A stretch of DNA of 64,000 bases from Warburgia ugandensis (Eukaryota; Streptophyta; Magnoliopsida; Canellales; Canellaceae). Made by a program: the position numbers and the translations under genes. Below the pieces are notes generated by a model that was not told the DNA's origin, ran no database searches, and saw only the letters and a program-made list of their open reading frames with translations. The stretch lies in contig CP141136.1 in the NCBI GenBank assembly GCA_035236585.1, forward strand, positions 53,399,136-53,463,135. Reading direction: 5' to 3'. Below, piece by piece: positions 28,540 through 43,941 of this stretch (the stretch's first letter is position 1; the number at the start of each line of letters is the position of its first letter).

Positions 28540-29880
28540 TGGCTGACTATCTACTCTCATTTTGCAATTGGTGTAAGGCCTTTTTAGTGTAATCATTATT
28601 TTTTACAATTTGTTCAAACATGGTGTGAATGTTTTCCTCTGAATATGGTTTCTTTTGTTGTAAAGGTTGTTGAAAGCCATGTGGTTGATGGGGAATTATA
28701 GTTCTAAGAGGAAAGTTTTGGGCATGGGAATTTACAGATGGCCTCCCTTTGTGGTTATTCTTTAACCAAGACAAATTGGGATGCTTAGCCCATCCAAGGT
28801 TGTAGGTCTCATAATATGGGTTGTCACTAGGTTGGCAATATGTATTCACTTGGTCTACAAGATATTCAAGGAATACTTTATTAGATGGACAAGCTAAGGT
28901 TAAATGGGTTGGACTAAAACAAGTAGCGCATACCTCTTGTGGTGGTTTTTGGGATAATCTAATAGCCATGAAAGATTGAAACATCGTTTCAAGCTTGTCC
29001 ATTCTTCCATCTAATTTTTCAACGACAGAGTCAAGCTTATCAAATAGATCAGTATGTGCTCCTATCTCATAGATACCTCCTTTGTTAGTGGGTTGGTTGG
29101 TTCTTTCTCTCGTATTTGAATAATCCCATTGCTGAGAATTATTAGCTACAGTTTGAAACAATTCTCATGCTTCACTTTCATCTTTTAACATGAGGGTTCC
29201 TCCACTTGCTACATCTATCATTTGTCTATTTTGAGGCATTAATGCCTCATAGACGTATTGAACTTGCTGTCATTTCTCAAATCCATGGTGAGGGCATTTT
29301 GTAGCAGTTCATTCCACCATTCCCAACATTCATAATATTGCTCATCATCCCTTTGTTGGAAATTTATAATTTCGTGACGCAAGGCATTTATTTTGTGAAC
29401 AGGGAAGAACTTGTTCAAAAACTTTTTAGACAATTGGTCTCATGTATGTATAGAACCTACCTCCAAGGAATTAAGCCATAACTTGGCTTTGTCCTTAAGT
29501 GAGAACGGGAATAACCTTAGCCTAATCAAAACATCCTAAAAATTTTGGAACTTAAATGTTGCACAAATATCAAGGAACTCCTTTATGTAAGGTATGGGTC
29601 TTCTCAATCTCGACCATAAAAAGTAGGGAGTAACTGAATTACTCCTGGCTTTAACTCAAAATGGTTGGCATTAGTGGGAGGTAAAGCTATGTAGGATGGG
29701 GTATTAAGTTGGAGTAGTACATAAAAATATCTAATAGTCTTGCGCTCAATCTCTGCTAGTGGTTCAGCCATAGGGATAGGAACTATGTTTCTTTTCCCTT
29801 GGTATTGGATGCGTTGAAGCTCTGGGTTTAAAGGTAGTAGCTCAGGGTTCTAAGATCGATACCCTTGCATGAACTATTCC
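28540..29880 (-). pseudogene. E1 gag region
   Basis: Minus-strand frames at 29239-29433 and 28547-29161 carry Gag text. The first has 'SKKFLNKFFPVHKINALRHE' and 'FQQRDDEQYYECWEWWNELL', typical of the plant Retrotrans_gag domain. The second has 'CATCFSPTHLTLACP', a modified CCHC-like knuckle, followed by 'YNLGWAKHPNLSW', a signature of Athila/Tat Gag. Gag forms the particle that packages element RNA. It is not intact. Confidence 0.88.
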
Positions 29881-30986
29881 TAATCTAAAATGTCCTACTC
29901 TAAATGTTAACTCTAACTCTATGTGATGCAAACAAAAGGCACAATCAAACACCTTAAGCTAATAAGAAATATATTGATTTTCTTGAATTTGAGGTGGGAT
30001 AATGCTTTTAATTAGCCTAATCTAGTGCTCATCCTCCCCTTTAGATTTGATTATTGCTTACTAGTTAGGTTCTGCATAAGCTGGTTAATACAACCCTCGT
30101 GTAAGGAAGCATTTATACCTCACAAACATCAACAGGAGGCGAGGGAAGAACAAGGTTCTATTATACAACCCCCAATAACCACAGTGCTCAAAAGCCACTG
30201 GAGTGACAATAAATCGCGTCTTAGTAAGAGGGTCCTACGAGCATGTGATGACCATATAGGTCTCTTCTAATTGATTTTAATTTGATTTGAAGCATAGGGT
30301 AGCACGCTTGAGATGATTATCGTAGGTGGGACAAGGAGTGGTGATGAAATCCACCCTTAATCATATGGGGGTAGGGTGCCCTTACTAATTAATTCCACAC
30401 TCCATGGCAATTCGATCAGCATATATATCACCTTAAAGCATGAACCATGTCCTAAGATGCAATTAAAAGTAATAAACTAATGCAAAACCCTAAAAATACA
30501 ACAATTATAAAGGTTGCTTTCTATATGAGTTATACTACCAAAAAATACAAATTTACTCTAAATGCAATCCCTAATCTAAGAATTAAATAAGTGAGGAAAC
30601 TTACAATGGGGTTTCTGATGAAGATCAAGTGTGGGCCACCTTATCCCACATTTGTCCTATATTATACAACCCTTTAAAATTAAAATAAAAATTGTAATTT
30701 ACAAGGATCCCCACTACAAGCTTCACTCAAAAGGAAAAAAATGCTATTCTAAGAAAGCAGGGAAATTTTCATGTTGATGAAGATTTTCTTGCCAATTTCC
30801 TTCACTTTCATGTTTCCCTGAAAAAGAAAATTAGAAATAAGTACCAATTTCAGGAAATTAGGTGGTTATGCACTAAAAAAATTGCAAAATGCACCTAAAA
30901 ATGCCTAAGATGCTGAAACTCTACAATTCCTACAAATTTTTTTATTTTTTGAATTTTTAATTAAATTTTATAAAAACTCCTTTACT

Positions 30987-31012
30987 GGTCCCTGGCAATG
31001 GTGCCAAAAACT
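30987..31012 (-). other. E1 primer binding site region
   Basis: The plus-strand text is 'ccctggcaatggtgccaaaa', directly left of the 5' LTR. Its complement reads TTTTGGCACCATTGCCAGGG, two transitions from the tRNA-Asp-type site TTTTGGCGCCGTTGCC that Athila/Tat elements use. Confidence 0.8.
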
Positions 31013-32833
31013 TGTTGATGTTTTTTGCGAGTGCACGAGCTATTGTAGTATAGCTATGCAAATATAAGTCGATCCCACAAGGACTCTCTTTAAAATTTTA
31101 GAGTTTTTAATAAAATTCAATTTAGTTGAAAAAAATTAACATAAAAATTCAGACTTCATCTTTAGTTTACCAATGAAATTTGAGAAGTCTAATTCTAGGA
31201 AGAATAGAAAAAGAAACTATATAACCTTAATTAAAACTAAAACTAGAAAAAATTAAGAAAAATCTAATTTTCTAGCTTGAGTACTGTTCAATTTCCTCAC
31301 TTCTGGCATGAAAAACCTTGATCAGACTTCATCAATATTTTCAAAATTTCTTAGATTAATGATCTGAAGGACGAATTTGTCAAATTCATCAAATTGTTAG
31401 AGATCTAATCAAATTAAGAAATTTAATGATTAATGGCTTAGATATGAAGTAATTAAACTAGAATCTATCCTAAGAACATACTATAAAATTTAATTGAGAT
31501 TCTAAAGTAAAATAGACAAGAAATTAAAGATTATCCATGGTTAAACCAGAACTGTTAATTGAGTTAAACAGTAACAGAATAGCACAAAATGTGGATTACC
31601 AGAATGGAAATAACATAAAACACGGATAAGAACAGTACAGGACAGTAAATGTAATTTAAAATAATCTATCAAGGGCAATTTTGGAAATTTGCCTAAAAGT
31701 TCCTTAAAACTCCCGTAAAACACTAAATCCACCGGAGATGATGGTGGTGCTGTCCTGAGTGGAGGAGGGCCTGCTTGGGTCAATTGTGAAGATGACACTA
31801 GATTAAGAATGGTGCCTAGTCGGTGAAGAGGAAAAATGATTGGGGAAGCTGTTTACTTGGGTAGATGCCAGGCCGGTGGTACTCGTTCGGTAAAAAAAAA
31901 TTAACGCCCTTTTCTGGGTGTAGTCTAGTTCATTTGGAGCAGAGGACGAGATGACGTCGGGGGCTAATGATGGTACTGGAAGGGAGTAGGGGAGTGGCCA
32001 ATGATGAGGGACCTCCTGGTCTAGGCATGCAACTGGTGGGCAGGTGGAGATCGAGAATAGGAGAAAGTGGAGGATCTAGGTGTGTAAGAGGGAGAGCGTG
32101 GCGAACTGGCTGTACGTGTTGGATTCGGGGACTAGATCTGGTGAAGAGCAGAAGATGGGAAGAAAGTTTGGATTGTTGAGAAACTTTCGGCAGTGCTGGG
32201 TAAGTGAAAATAGAAAGCTAAGAGATGGGAGGGGGACTGGTAGAGATAGGTGCGTTGAAGGTAATGAAAGGAGATGGATGGGAGGTACGATGATGAGTAC
32301 GATCAAGGGTGGAAACCGAGAATGTAAAAGAAAAAGAACTCGGGTGGAGATGAATCCTAGGTCATGTGACTGGTTTAAGCAAATGGGTTCTGGAAGAAAA
32401 GGAGCATGGCAGACAAGGGAAAGGGGAACGGAGAAGAGAAATACTTACCAGAAACAAAGGAAAGATTGGCAATCAAAGAAAAAATTGATGAATCAAAATT
32501 GGACTGTAAAGAAGAAAACCTCCAAACTTCCAAAACTTCCATTAGGAAACCTCTTCTCTTACCTTATTGATCTTCAACTGATTTGCATCGTTGAAATTAG
32601 ATCTGAGTCATCCAACCCTCCTTTAGTTGATCTACAAAATAAAAAACTAAATTAGAATCATTTGAACCGCACATTAATCATCTAATAAGCTCTAATGATC
32701 ATCTAACCATTGATTTTAAAATTTTAAGGTTTGGATGGTCAATTTGAGCAAAATTTTGCAAATTTGAACGGGTTAGATGATCTAATTGAATCCTAAACTA
32801 TAGGTTTTTTTAACCAAAATTAAACACTTAATA
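31013..32833 (-). repeat. E1 5' LTR
   Basis: It starts 'tgttgatgttttttgcgag' and ends 'aaattaaacacttaata'. It is homologous to 23951-25944 but somewhat shorter. Frames at 32080-32655 and 31541-31798 lie in LTR sequence and do not resemble a known protein. Confidence 0.85.
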
Positions 32834-33559
32834 GCTGTCTAACCACTCACATCAAGGTCCTAAAAACTAAAAGAATTAGGGTACAAGTTAATAGAGCAAT
32901 TAAGGAGTTGGTTAGTTTACTGACATAAATAAGATGAGATGAAGTGAAAAGAAGGAACTTATGAAACATCACGAAGAAATACTAGAGTTGAGAAGGATGG
33001 ATAATCCATTATCTAAAGCATGTGCAATTTGACAATTAATTATTAAGTTTTACAAGTGGTATAGATGTGGATTTGGTGGAGGAAGAAACAAACTAGGGTT
33101 ACAAGTTTATAATCAATTACAAAAGTATCAAGAATCATATATTGGTTGAAGAATTCATATAGATTATGAAGTGGAATTACCAAGTAAATTCTCTATTGGC
33201 TATGAAGTACAATTTTTGAGCAAGAAGTTGGAGAACCTAATTCAGTGTGAAATGAGAAGAACTAAGTGACTGCTATTTTTGAAATTCATTTTATTTCAAT
33301 AATGAACTCGATGCAACTCAATAACGACTTGAAAAAATTTCAAGAGATCTTTAATAAAATTCATTTTATTTCAACATACATCTTAAACTAATACAGACTC
33401 TAGGGTGACTTTGAAAATAATTGATGTGATTTGGGATAAAATATTTTTAGCTTCCAATTATATGTAACAATTCCTCTTTATATCTACAAATTGCTATTAT
33501 GATAGTTAATTAGATGTGATATTGTTATTATTGAAGTATACATGTATTATTATTGTTTT

Positions 33560-33623
<64 letters not shown>

Positions 33624-34447
33624 ACATGGTATTTATATTTACATCCTTTCATACATATCGTTAGAAACCCTCCCCCCTCAACATACATTCTTGCTAGACT
33701 TAACCTTAGGACACCCCCTTCAACATACAAGCACCCTACATCGATGCATTACATTACTACGAAACTGTGACCTACTTGAGGGAAGGCACCTTAGCCTAAC
33801 CACTATCTTACATTGAGATGTTGTTGCTAGGGGATTTTCTATTAAAATCTCCAACCAAACCTACTCCCTTTTCATTATCTAGTTCAAATTGCTACCAAGA
33901 CAAGTATCTAGGATGTGTTTTCTGAGTCAACTAGCAAGTTCTAGAACTATAACTAGTAGCTTCTTAGGTAGGGTACCAAGTGAAGTGAAATCACAAAATT
34001 TTCAAAAATATATGTTAAAGTCAATCAATTTCAAAAATATATGTTAAACTCAAACAAATTCTATTAAAAATACACGTTTTTATCAAGTCAATGATGCTCG
34101 AGTTTGAGTTAACTCAACTTGCCACCTTGATTAGTTGAAAAATGTTTTCTGAGTCTTAAACTATGGTCAAGATAATAAAAGGGGCCAGGTCACACATTTG
34201 GCCCATAACTTAACAATAGGGATGATCAATTGATTGTTAGGACTATGTCACTGTTTAGTTTGTTATTCAACTAATCCATGCAAAAATGATCATTTGTTAT
34301 ATGGTTAGGGTTAGATGATGATGAATGTGAAAGTTAATTTTAGTGTGGTGAGTGATCAATATAAGCACAGCTTGTTCTGTGAAGTTAGTTTACACCTGGG
34401 AACTAATTTGGTTTATAATCCACATAAAGTACCTCCTCAAAACTATG
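32834..34447. other. Spacer between E1 and E2, no gene seen
   Basis: Apart from the (TTG)n run at 33562-33623, I recognise nothing. Two short phrases, 'ccctcaacatacattcttgc' and 'ccttcaacatacaagcaccc' (near 33675 and 33717), form a local imperfect repeat. A pair of 'tcaaaaatatatgtta' phrases near 34000 and 34030 is another local repeat. Confidence 0.5.
33562..33623. repeat. (TTG)n trinucleotide microsatellite, about 20 units
   Basis: A pure run. The poly-valine, poly-leucine and poly-threonine frames crossing it are artefacts of the repeat. Confidence 0.98.
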
Positions 34448-36560
<2,113 letters not shown>

Positions 36561-36857
36561 CACCCCCAACCATCAATTTGTTAGTCCTGAGCAAAACATG
36601 TGAAATATCATTTTTCAAAAACTGATATAAGGTGTCACTTTCGTAGGTACTTACTATTGCATTTAACGCATACAACAAGCCCTTGAACCCCTTGGTTACC
36701 CCTAGTGGATGAGTTATGCCTCGTGAGGATTTGTCGTAAGTATACCCACAAAATTCAATAAGGCTGAGTCCTCTATTTTATCTCAGAAAATCCTCATTCA
36801 TTAACAATCTACTAGTTTTTCACAACTTAATAGAGAAAATCTAATAATTTTACACAT

Positions 36858-37135
36858 CATACACATATTAAAGACATTTTATTTGAGTTATTTCTCGGAG
36901 TGCGTGTGTACAACCACCTAAATCTTGACTTCTAACTAGATATGCTTAAATTCCATTGGAAATATGTCTTGACCTCAAATCCTCACAGGTATATCATACA
37001 CATATTAAAGCCATTTTATTTGAGTTATTTCTCCGAGTGTGTGTGTGTGTGTACATCAACATAAATCTTGACTTCTAACTAGATATGCTTAAATTCTATT
37101 GAAAATATGTCTTGACCTCAAATCCTCATAGGTAT
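36858..37135. repeat. Tandem duplication, about 137 bp x 2, E2 3' untranslated region
   Basis: The phrase 'catacacatattaaag' at 36858 and again at 36995 opens two units. Both run through 'ttatttgagttatttctc' and 'cttgacctcaaatcctca'. The second unit has a short (GT)n expansion. E1 has one unit at the matching place (26240-26395). Confidence 0.88.
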
Positions 37136-38559
37136 ACGCTTAGAAATAAAACTCTCAGACAAGGGTTTCAACATATTTCTCTCATTATGTGAGCTAATCC
37201 AACAAGCAAACAGTTCACATAAATCTTTTGAATGCTCATGAGACAAAGGAAAGTGATCCTCAAGAGTGAATGTTATCACCAAGAATATTAGGGATATTTA
37301 CCTTAATTCCTTCTTTTTATCTCCTCTTTAAGGCTATATTCCACCTAACATCAATAGGACTTTAACTAGGACGAAATGTAGGTTTAGGACAGGTTTAGAA
37401 AACAAGGGTATAAGGATTTAAAAGGTTCAAAATTGAGTAGAGGTCTTCAATGAAAATCTGTTAGAACAACTTTTCTTTTGGGTTATACTTGAAGTGAATT
37501 TCTCTTTTAGATTTTTGTCTTTCTCTTTTAAGATTTTTTTTTTATTTTTTACTTTGGCTTCTTTGGAAGAAAGATAGCTAATTTTTCTCACTTCTTTCAT
37601 TTTTTGTCCTATTTTTGAACTTTCTCTACTAACTCTACTCATTTTGACAATGGGTAATGGATATTTATTTTATTGGCTTGTTCTAGGTTTAAGGTAAATA
37701 GGGTTAAGAAAGAAAAGGATTAATAATAGGCTCAAAGGAGCAAACTAGTGGTATGATATAGTGAGTAGGCTTTATATCTCTACGCTGAGCGAAACAAGGA
37801 TAACAAGATCATACTAAATTATATACGCTGAGCAAATTGTGGAATTACTTATAACTTTGTGAAAGAAGATAGTCTCAAAATTTCACTGGGTTATAGGTCT
37901 CCACTGATTTTCCTCAAGGTCTCTAAGTCATATGTCTCTATTAGTGTTGTCTCTGTGCTATGTTTAAATGGTTCCCAAGAATTAACTATCATAAAATGTT
38001 TCAACACATGAATAATATGTAAAACTAATCATATGCATTCCCATTAAGAGGTGAAAATAGTGGAATTATTAAGTTCTGGACATCCAGTTCTCATCATAGC
38101 AAGGGAATTCTACCTTAAAAGTTTTTTTTTTTTTCAAAAGAATCAAGAAAACTCAAGAAAATTCAAAATCCCTATATGCATCTACACCCCCCAACTTGAA
38201 TAAAACATTGTCCCCAAATTTTGAAAACATAGGATCCTATATGGAAATTGAGTGATGTAGATTCTAAAACCTTGGGTTGCCTCCCCAGTAAGCATTAAGT
38301 TTAACGTTATCAGCCAAACATTAACAATTGAATTTACAATGTGTAAGACAAGCCTCCAATGGATCAAAGGTAGATAATGGTGGTAGAACTTCTAGAATTA
38401 AATCTTTAATCATGTTGCAAGAATCATCAAGATCTAATTGTTGATGGTTAGTGTTGAAGACATTGAGCTCAACTTTCATATTGCCAAAGGATAATTGTAA
38501 TACACCATTTCTACAATTTATGACTGCATTGGACATCACTAAGAATGGACATCTAAGAA

Positions 38560-39118
38560 TCACTGGGATCTAACTACTAGGGTCTGCTACAAGCTGGGTA
38601 TCCAGGACAATCAAATCAACAAAGAAATAAAACTGGTCTACCTATATTAATACATCCTCAACCATACCATGAGAAATCTTAATTGATCTATCAGCTAACT
38701 GCAATGTGGTGTTGGTTGGCTTAAGCTCACCAAGCCCTAGTTGCTCATAAACAAAATATGGCAACAAATTAACACTAGCCTCTAAGTCAAGTAATGTCCT
38801 ATTTATAACATGATCTCCTATAATGCGAGAAATTGTAGGACATCCTAGATCTCTAAATTTTGGTAGGGTCTTGTGTTGAATTAAAGAGCTCACTCGCTCG
38901 ATGAGGAAGGCTTTCTTTTGCACATTAAGCTTTTGCTTTATAGTGTAAAGCTCTTTAAGAAATTTGGCATAAAAAGGAATATCCTTTATAGCATTGAATA
39001 ATGGAATATTGATTTGTACATATTTAAACACTTTCATTATCTTATTAAAATTTGTTCCTTTCTTAGCCTTGTTGAGTATTTGGGAAAAAGGGGCTTGAGG
39101 CACATAGGGTGCAACCAC
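38560..39118 (-). pseudogene. E2 protease region
   Basis: The frame 38642-39118 reads 'PFSQILNKAKKGTNFNKIMK' and then, near residues 100-115, 'NRTLLDLEASVNLLPYFVYE'. In this family the active site normally has a DLGAS or similar block at that place. The end 'LQLADRSIKISHGMVEDVLI' is also standard. The order linker-protease matches E1. It is a fossil part, not functional. Confidence 0.82.
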
Positions 39119-39379
39119 TATAGGTTTTATAGGATTTTTTTGTCTTTTCTCTTTCTCCTATGTTTTAGTTGCCTCTTTCTCCTCTACAGTTTCCTTAGTC
39201 TGTCCTTCTTCGTTATCGATCTGATGACTACTCCTAAGGGTAGTTATGGACTTGTCATGCTCATAAGGCTTAAGGTTTTGAGAACTTGACCCTATCTCAA
39301 ATTGACCCTTAGGGTTAGGGATGGGTTGACTAGGGAACTGACCCTTACCTCTATTATGTAGCTCAGTTGACAATTGGCT

Positions 39380-40740
39380 TACCTACATTTCTAGTTTGGT
39401 TATGGCTTGAGAGTTGACATTGGTTGACTGTCTACTCTCATTTCACAACTGGTGTAAGATCTTTTTAATGTAATCATTATCTTCTATAATGTTTTGAGGC
39501 ATGGTATGGATGTTTTCCTCTAAAGATGGTTTCTTTTGTTGTTGAGGTTGTTGAAAGCCAGATGGCTGCTGGGGAACTTAGTTCTAAGAGAAAAGTTTTG
39601 GGACACAGGAATTTATAGATGGTCCCCCCCTTAGTGGTTATTCTTTGACCAAGACAAATTTGAATGCCTAGCCCATCCAAGGTTGTAGGTCTCAGAATAT
39701 AGGTTGTTACTAGGTTGGCAATATGCATTCACTTGGTCTACAAGATATTTAGGGAACACTTTATTGGATGGACAAGCTGAGGTTAAATGAGATGGGCTAG
39801 AACAAGTAGCACATACCTCTTGTGGAGGTTTATGGGATAATGTAGCAGCCATGAAAGATTGAAACATAGTTTCAAGCTTGTCCATTCTTCCACCTAATTT
39901 TTCAGCGACAGATTCGAGCTTATGAGATAAATTAATATGCACTCCTATCTCATAAAGACATCTGTTCTTACTGAGCTGGTTAGTTCTTTCTCTCCTATTT
40001 GAATAATCCCATTGCTGAGAACTATCAGCCACTGTCTAAAAGAATTCTCATGCCTCACTTTCATCCTTTAACATGAGGGTCCCTCCACTCACTGCATCTA
40101 TCATTTGTCTATTTTGAAATGTCAATGCCTCATAGAAGTATTGAACCTACTGCCATTTTTCAAATTCATGATGAGGGCATTTCTGCAACAATTCATTCCA
40201 CCATTCCCAACATTCACAATATTGTTAATCATCCCTTTGTTGGAAATTGATAATTTCATGATGCAGGGCATTTGTTTTGTGAACAGGGAAGAATTTGTTC
40301 AAAAACTTCTTAGACAATTGGTCCCATGTATGTATGGAACCTACCTCCAAGGAATTAAGCCATGACTTGGATTTATCCTTAAGTGAGAATGGGAAGAGCT
40401 TAAGCCTAATAGAATCATCCAAAAAATTTTGGAACCTAAATGTGGCGCAAATATTAAGGAACTCCTTAATATGTACGTAGGGGTCATCTCAGTCTTGGCC
40501 ATAAAAAGTAGGGAGTAATTGAATGACTCCCAGCTTTAACTCAAAGTGGTCGGCATTTGTGGGAGGTAAAGCTATGCATAATAGGGTATTAAGTTGTAAA
40601 GGAGCATAGAAATCTCTAATTGTTTTGTGCTCAATCTTTGTTGGTAGTTCAGCCATGGGGATAGGAGCTAAGTTTCTTTCCCCTTGTCATTAAATGCATT
40701 GAATTTCTGGGTCTAAAGGTACTAATTCTGGGTTCTAAGA
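39380..40740 (-). pseudogene. E2 gag region
   Basis: Frames at 39631-40032 ('CATCSSPSHLTSACPSNKVF', then 'YNLGWARHSNLSW') and 40225-40422 ('SKKFLNKFFPVHKTNALHHE', 'LFPFSLKDKSKSWL') hold the Retrotrans_gag domain and the knuckle region. They parallel E1 gag closely. The product would build the particle. It is not intact. Confidence 0.87.
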
Positions 40741-41855
40741 TCGACACCCTTGCATAAACCACATTAATCTAAAATGTCCTAATCTAAATGCTGACTCTAA
40801 CTGTATGTGATTCACAAACAAACAGGCATAGTCAAATAATCCTTAGGCTAATAAGCAGCAATATGTTGACTTTCTTGAATTTGTGTGGGGACAATTCTTT
40901 TAAATTAGCCTAATCTGGTGCTCTTCCTCTCCTTCAAATTTTACTATTGCTTATCAATTAGCTTATCCACAAGGTGGTTAATACAATCCTCATATAAGGA
41001 GGTATTTAGACCTCAACAAATGTCAACAAAAAGTGTGGAAAAATTACTTGGATTTTAAGACATCGACTATAACCATAGTTCTCGAAAGCCACTAGAGTGA
41101 CAATAGATTGCATCTTAGTAAAAGGGTCCTACGAGCATGTGATGGCCCTATAGGTCTCTTCTAATTGATTTTAGATTAATTTGAAAGGTAGGGTTGCGCG
41201 CTTGTGGTTATTAACCTAGGTGGGTCAAGAAGTGGTGATGAAATCCACCCTTGATCTGGTGGGGGTTGGGTGCCCTTGCTAATTAATTTTCATACTCCAT
41301 GGCAGTTTGATCAGCATAAATATCATCTTAAAGCATTAAACATGCCTTAAGAATGCAATTAAAATAGTAAACTAATGCAAAACCCTAAAAATGTAGCAAT
41401 TATCAAATATGCTTTCTATATGCAATTATTCTATCAAACAATGCAAGATTATTCTAAATGTAAACTCTAATCTAGGAAATAAAAGGAGTGAGGGATACTT
41501 ACAGTGAAGTTTCTGATGAAGATCAAGTGCGGGCCACCTTATCCCATACTTGTCCTGTATTATACAACCCTAGGAAAGCAGGGAAATTTCAAAAAGAAAG
41601 GAAAATTCAAATATAGGAAAGCAAGGAAATTTCTATTTTGATGAAGATCCACTTGCCAATTTCCTAAAAAGAAAGATAGAAATAAGTATTAAATTCAGGA
41701 AATAAGGTGATTATAAACTTTCTTTTTTTTTAAATGCACCTAAAAATGACTAAACTATTAAATGTATGAAGTTCCTTAAAAAAAAAATTTCTAGATTTTT
41801 CTTATATTTTTTAATTTTTAGATTTTGAATTAAATTTTATAAAACCTCCATTACG

Positions 41856-41881
41856 AGTCTCCAGAAATGGTGCCAAAAACT
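41856..41881 (-). other. E2 primer binding site region
   Basis: The plus-strand text 'tctccagaaatggtgccaaa' sits just left of the 5' LTR. Its complement starts TTTGGCACCATT, a degraded tRNA-Asp-type site as in E1. Confidence 0.72.
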
Positions 41882-43941
41882 TGTTGTATTTTTTACAAGT
41901 GCATGCGCTATTGCAATGTAGTGTGTGCAAGTATGAGTCGATCTTACAAGGACTTGCTTTAAGAATTTGGAGTTTCAATAAAATTTAATTATTCAAAAAT
42001 TAAAATTAAATAACAAAAAGAGAAATCAAACTTTAGATATAATTGATCAATGAGAATTACAGAAGTTCAACTCAAGAAGAAAGAAAATAAACTAAAGAAA
42101 CAAGAAAAATCCACTTCCCTAGACTGATTACCATCAATTTCTTCAGATCTGATAGCTTAAATTGCAATCTGCCTTCATCAACATGTTTCTGGTGCTTTTG
42201 ATTAATGTTCACCCAGATAGACAAGGTAAATTCTAAAAATTCTGAGAGATTTGGGCTAGATAAGAAATATGGATATTAACGGTTTAGATCTAATTTTTTA
42301 TTCTCATATTAAAGATCATGAACAATAAAAATTCTTTAAAATGACCTAGAACCCAGATCTAAAAGTTAATTGAAAATCCGGATTGAAACAGATGAGAAAT
42401 TGAAGATATCCTAAAATTAAAGCAGAACCATTGATTTAGTTAAACATGGATAGATAAAATAATTCTTGGATTAATCAAAGAATAAGCCGAACACAAATAA
42501 CAGAATAGGAATAACCCAAAATGCAGATAAGAATAGTGACAGGACAAAATTGTAATGAGAATTATTGTCCTATGGGCAAAAGTGAAATTTTTCCTAAAAG
42601 TTTCTTAAATTCGAGGGAAACATAGGAGATGATGATGGTGATTGCTGGAGAAGATGGAGGTGAATGACTAAGATTTGCTAGTGATATGTCCTCAGGGCAA
42701 CGATGATGCTAGTAATCGAACATACGATGCTCGGTTGGGCTGCTTCGGGTGTTGAAGAAAATCTTGGCAGACGCCAGTGAAGAGAGGAAGAGCTAGGCGA
42801 TGCGTGTCGTGCTAAAGAATAAGCGCAGCCGTGATGTGAGTAGTGGAGAACCAAGCATGTGGGAAGCGCTAGCCGGTGCGTGGAAACAAAGGCAGATGAC
42901 CTGGACAGTAGAGATGGCGATATGGGCATGGCTGGAGGTGGGTGCTTGGGTGGTCTGGTTCAGATGGGCAAACTAGGATGCTACAATGGAGAGATGTCGA
43001 GCTGGCCTGTCTGCTTCAAGCAGACAACGACGCCGAAGTGGGAGAACTAGGGTAGGTGATGGGTGCAATGGAGACAACGCCAATGATTGCCTATGATGTT
43101 GGTGCTAGGCCGAGAAGGAGAGAGAGGGGAGGTACCAGTGAACAGAGATGGGTGCTGGTAACAGAGGATGGAGATGGGGGTCATTTGGCAAAAGGTAGAG
43201 AGAGAGGAGAGAGAGAGAGGACTTAATAGAGGACGCGACAATGAAAAGGCGAGAACAAAGAGAGCAAGCAAGAAAAAAAAAAGTGTTGGGTGCGTGAAAG
43301 AGAACAAATGGTGCGGGTGATGGGTTGGTAATGAAACAGACATGGTTGGGAGGTAGCAGAAGAACAGGGCAATGGAGAGGCAGGTGGAAGTGAAACAAAA
43401 ACAGGAGAGAGATTGAATAGATGGCAAAGTGAAACAATGAAAAAAAACAAGCAAGGCTAATAAAACAAAAAACTCCAACTCTCCCCTACAGGTTCTCTTT
43501 TTATAGTTTTCTCCCTTTCTAATTCTCCTCTCCCTCTTTTCTCATCTTCTAAGAATTAGTTTCCTACTAGGAAACTTCCCCTTCTTCCAAATCTTATCCA
43601 TGTTCTTCTCTCCTTATTAGAACTCCTCTTCTTTTAGAAAACTATCCTCTCTTACCTTATTGATCTTCAAGATGATATGTACTGTTGAAACTCAATATGA
43701 TCTATCTAAGCCTATTTTGGTTGATCTACAAAATATGAGACTCGATTAGAGTCATCCAACCTTATATTAACCATCTGATAAGCTCAAATGATTATCTGAC
43801 CATTAATTTTGACAATTTACAGTTGGATGGTCAATTTAGGTTAAATTTCATATTTTATCCAAAAATCATCAAATTGATGAGTTAGATGGTCTAATTAAAG
43901 GCTAAACTATGGGTCTTTTGTTCAAAATTAAACACCTAGTA
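41882..43941 (-). repeat. E2 5' LTR
   Basis: It starts 'tgttgtattttttacaag' and ends about 'aaattaaacacctagta'. Frames at 42678-42929 and 43047-43478 lie in LTR sequence; similar frames in the partner LTR follow from shared DNA and are not evidence of a gene. Confidence 0.84.

Larger units (their letters stand above)
23951..32833 (-). mobile_element. E1: Ty3/gypsy (Athila/Tat-like) LTR retrotransposon, fossil
   Basis: A minus-strand element of about 8.9 kb. The 3' LTR is 23951-25944 and the 5' LTR 31013-32833. The internal region is 25945-31012. Parts from 5' to 3' on its own strand are primer site (30987-31012), leader, gag (about 29880-28540), protease (about 28010-27660), a reverse transcriptase remnant (about 27060-26590), a 3' untranslated stretch and a purine-rich tract beside the 3' LTR (complement of 'caccccctaacc'). 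I do not see integrase. Flanks 'gctac' (23946-23950) and 'gctgt' (32834-32838) agree at three of five bases. LTRs differ by roughly one base in ten by eye, suggesting a few million years. It is broken many times and incomplete. Confidence 0.85.

Noticed and set aside
32080-32655. 191-residue plus-strand frame
   Set aside because: It is inside the E1 5' LTR, on the opposite strand to the element, with no recognisable motif; chance opening in a GC-richer LTR segment.
33506-33816. Poly-Val, poly-Leu and poly-Thr frames
   Set aside because: They are translations of the (TTG)n run on both strands; no flanking protein similarity.
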